From an uncultured Saprospiraceae bacterium (GTDB lineage: Bacteria > Bacteroidota > Bacteroidia > Chitinophagales > Saprospiraceae), in assembly GCA_937921825.1 (NCBI GenBank), contig CAKZVK010000002.1:19828-83827 (forward strand): a stretch of DNA of 64,000 nt, read 5' to 3'. Positions 62,698 through 64,000 of this stretch are shown here, in pieces. How positions within the stretch are numbered: position 1 is the stretch's first letter; each line of letters opens with the position of its first letter. The notes below the pieces were generated by a model that saw only the letters and a list, made by a program, of their open reading frames with translations, ran no database searches and was not told the origin of the DNA. The translations under genes and the position numbers were made by a program.

Positions 62698-63038
62698 CAA
62701 GGTTTGTGCTTGGCTTTTTCTTAAGTCAATGAATATCAATAAGTTATAGTGTTTTTTGCTCTCTAAAATTAGTGTGAGAGTATAACATAGGGTACAACTA
62801 TAACATTATTTAAGCGAATATTTATTCAAATAAATAAACTCAATCGGTTTTAGAAAAAATTTAATCCGGTTCGTTTGATTGCTCTTAAGCGACTCTTTAA
62901 AATTTTAAATCTTCAACTTATACAGACCCTAGGGGGTAGTAAAATCCTATCTAAGGAACATGTTTTTAATACACTGTAGGCGCACGTGTATAATGTCGAA
63001 ATTTAGAATTTTTTAGTTAAAAACTTAAGATCAGTTTT
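62698..63038. other. AT-rich interval downstream of tRNA-Leu
   Basis: About 340 bases without a gene on either strand. The composition drops to strongly AT-rich right after the tRNA. No integrase, no inverted repeat of note and no convincing promoter. It is the likely left edge of an integrated element. Confidence 0.5.
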
Positions 63039-63806
63039 TCATGGATCAAGTGCTCTCAGCTTTTGATTTCTTTTCTTTGCATGCTTATGCAAGTACTTGT
63101 TACATAGTCTCTCTATATTATTTGCACAATATGCGATAGACAAGTTTTCCTTATCAAATTTGTCCGTTGATTGAAAAATTGTAATCAAGAGCTTTCGGGC
63201 TACTCTTGGCGTAGGATCTGCCTTCACTATTTCAATGTATTTTATCAGGTGATCATACAAGCCTTCAAAATGTACATTGTGTGAAGGTTTAAACACGTAC
63301 GGAAATCCTATAGTCGGCAAACTCTCTATTACCTGTTTTTTAAATTCCAAAAAATCGGGAGAGGGAGAGACTTTTCCGTCATTCTCATTCTCATTCTCAT
63401 TTACATTTACATTTACATTTACATTAGCTTCCGCTTTGCTTTCGTCTTGCTTATCCTTTGCTTTCGTCTTGCTTACAATTTGCTTCTGTTTTGCTTCTGT
63501 TTTGCTTGCGGTTTGCTTACCCTTTGCTTCTGTTTTGCTTGTGGTTTGCTTTTGAATTGCATCTGATCGAGTTGATTTCTTCTTTTTTCCGTTCCTGTAT
63601 TTGCGAATATTGGCGTCTAATTGCGGCTTGATTAGGGAAAACATCCCGGCAGCGACACCATTTAATTCCGGTTGTTTATAATTCAGCGAGTATTCAAAAA
63701 GTGCTCTATACATCTCTAGTTGATGCTCACTAGGTAAGGTACTTATTGCTGAATAAAAGCTTCGGTAGACTACGAAACTGTCCCTCTTATCTAATTCTTC
63801 TGTCAT
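63039..63806 (-). CDS. DUF6291 (phage replication-like) protein with internal repeats
   Basis: 255 residues. N-terminal DUF6291 signature RDSFVVYRSFYSAISTLPSEHQLEMYRALFEYSLN (about 8-42) followed by a lysine-rich linker of four 11-residue repeats (KQTTSKTEAKG and variants, residues 86-129) and an Asn/Val/Glu dipeptide run (VNVNVN, ENENEN; about 128-142). The C-terminal domain is YDHLIKYIEIVKADPTPRVARKLLITI and so on. DUF6291 genes are common in phages and integrative elements as replication-related proteins. It starts 14 bp after the HTH gene on the same strand. Confidence 0.75.
   Translation of the reverse strand: MTEELDKRDSFVVYRSFYSAISTLPSEHQLEMYRALFEYSLNYKQPELNGVAAGMFSLIKPQLDANIRKYRNGKKKKSTRSDAIQKQTTSKTEAKGKQTASKTEAKQKQIVSKTKAKDKQDESKAEANVNVNVNVNENENENDGKVSPSPDFLEFKKQVIESLPTIGFPYVFKPSHNVHFEGLYDHLIKYIEIVKADPTPRVARKLLITIFQSTDKFDKENLSIAYCANNIERLCNKYLHKHAKKRNQKLRALDP
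63381..63551 (-). repeat. Tandem repeats inside the DUF6291-like gene
   Basis: Four 33-base units encode 11-residue repeats (63420-63551) and are followed by short 6-base units of the CATTTA/CATTCT kind (about 63381-63425) encoding VN and EN pairs. All units are multiples of three, so copy-number change would not shift the frame. Confidence 0.7.
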
Positions 63807-63820
63807 AGCGGCTATTCTTA

Positions 63821-64000
63821 CTAGGTAAGGTTGTTGTTTCCTATAGGTTCTGATTGATTACTAGGTATAGACCATGTGCCGCCAACCTTTTCCGCCTTGA
63901 TAGTTCCGTTTTGGATTAGGTATAGAATTGACCTAGGTGATTTGTGGTGAAGCTTCGCATATTCCTTGACTGTGTAGTTTACTGGATCACCAGTAAGTTT
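63821..64000 (-). CDS. Excisionase-like HTH protein, partial (start outside window)
   Basis: The minus-strand frame ends at TAG 63823-63821 and is open to the window edge. The 59 visible residues read in part VNYTVKEYAKLHHKSPRSILYLI and QNGTIKAEKVGGTWSIP, the HTH_17/excisionase (MerR-like winged helix) pattern in which the recognition helix follows SPRSI. Such small proteins direct excision or regulate integrated elements. 14 bp upstream of the DUF6291 gene, so the two probably share a transcript. Confidence 0.7.
   Translation of the reverse strand, partial: KLTGDPVNYTVKEYAKLHHKSPRSILYLIQNGTIKAEKVGGTWSIPSNQSEPIGNNNLT

Noticed and set aside
63381..63551. Short tandem repeats that could be taken for a CRISPR array.
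   Set aside because: Repeats are contiguous with no unique spacers and lie inside a coding frame; no cas gene is present.

Overview
The window is chromosomal DNA from a member of the Bacteroidota, most likely a free-living, Saprospiria- or Cytophagia-like bacterium; the exact family cannot be fixed from sequence reading alone. Supporting evidence: type IX secretion C-terminal sorting domains on several secreted proteins, two TonB-dependent receptors, the bacillithiol enzyme BshA, a split transketolase, SurA_N/PpiD and OmpH-type periplasmic chaperones, and promoters of the Bacteroidota form TTTG-N19/20-TAnnTTTG. Start codons often lack a Shine-Dalgarno sequence. Most of the window is ordinary core genome.

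Layout. 1-5.3 kb: the end of an Omp85-like outer-membrane barrel, then an oligopeptide-type ABC binding lipoprotein and two permeases. 5.3-13.5 kb (mostly minus strand): an alpha-oxoamine synthase (sphingolipid or sulfonolipid type) with a two-domain VOC protein, a lipoprotein, an SDR enzyme, radC, a membrane protein, a decayed DUF2807 gene and a cystathionine gamma-synthase-like enzyme. Between the SDR gene and radC lies a two-copy repeat whose three hairpins covary. 13.7-17.4 kb: a duplicated gene pair for tiny secreted proteins, the split transketolase and HU. 17.5-26 kb: alanine dehydrogenase, tsaE, a sensor kinase overlapping a TonB-dependent receptor, an OmpH chaperone and an SdrD-like T9SS cargo. 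26-38.5 kb: DEAD-box helicase, PpiD-like foldase, MscS, an alkyltransferase-like protein, a sulfotransferase and a class IV aminotransferase separated by a DUF4143 ATPase, BshA and a MerR regulator. 38.6-52.4 kb: a metal-linked TonB-dependent receptor fused to an HMA domain, SemiSWEET, a lipoprotein-type RidA, an MFS carrier, a UDG-like protein, a zinc metalloprotease and a T9SS cargo. 52.5-62.4 kb: TatA, DUF3109, citrate synthase carrying a long histone-H1-like basic tail, GcvH, VanZ-like, TonB, a coiled-coil protein, and a tightly overlapping run of TPR, DUF4286, MFS and site-2 protease genes.

The right end changes character. A tRNA-Leu(GAG) at 62614-62697 is followed by AT-rich DNA, a DUF6291 phage-replication-like gene with internal repeats, and a cut-off excisionase-like HTH gene. 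This looks like the edge of an integrated element using the tRNA as its attachment site; no integrase lies inside the window.

The most unusual observations are the lysine/alanine tail on citrate synthase, the covarying triple-hairpin repeat that contains the radC stop codon, the stand-alone sorting-domain-like secreted paralogues, and at least two orphan promoter-plus-terminator units that look like small RNA genes.
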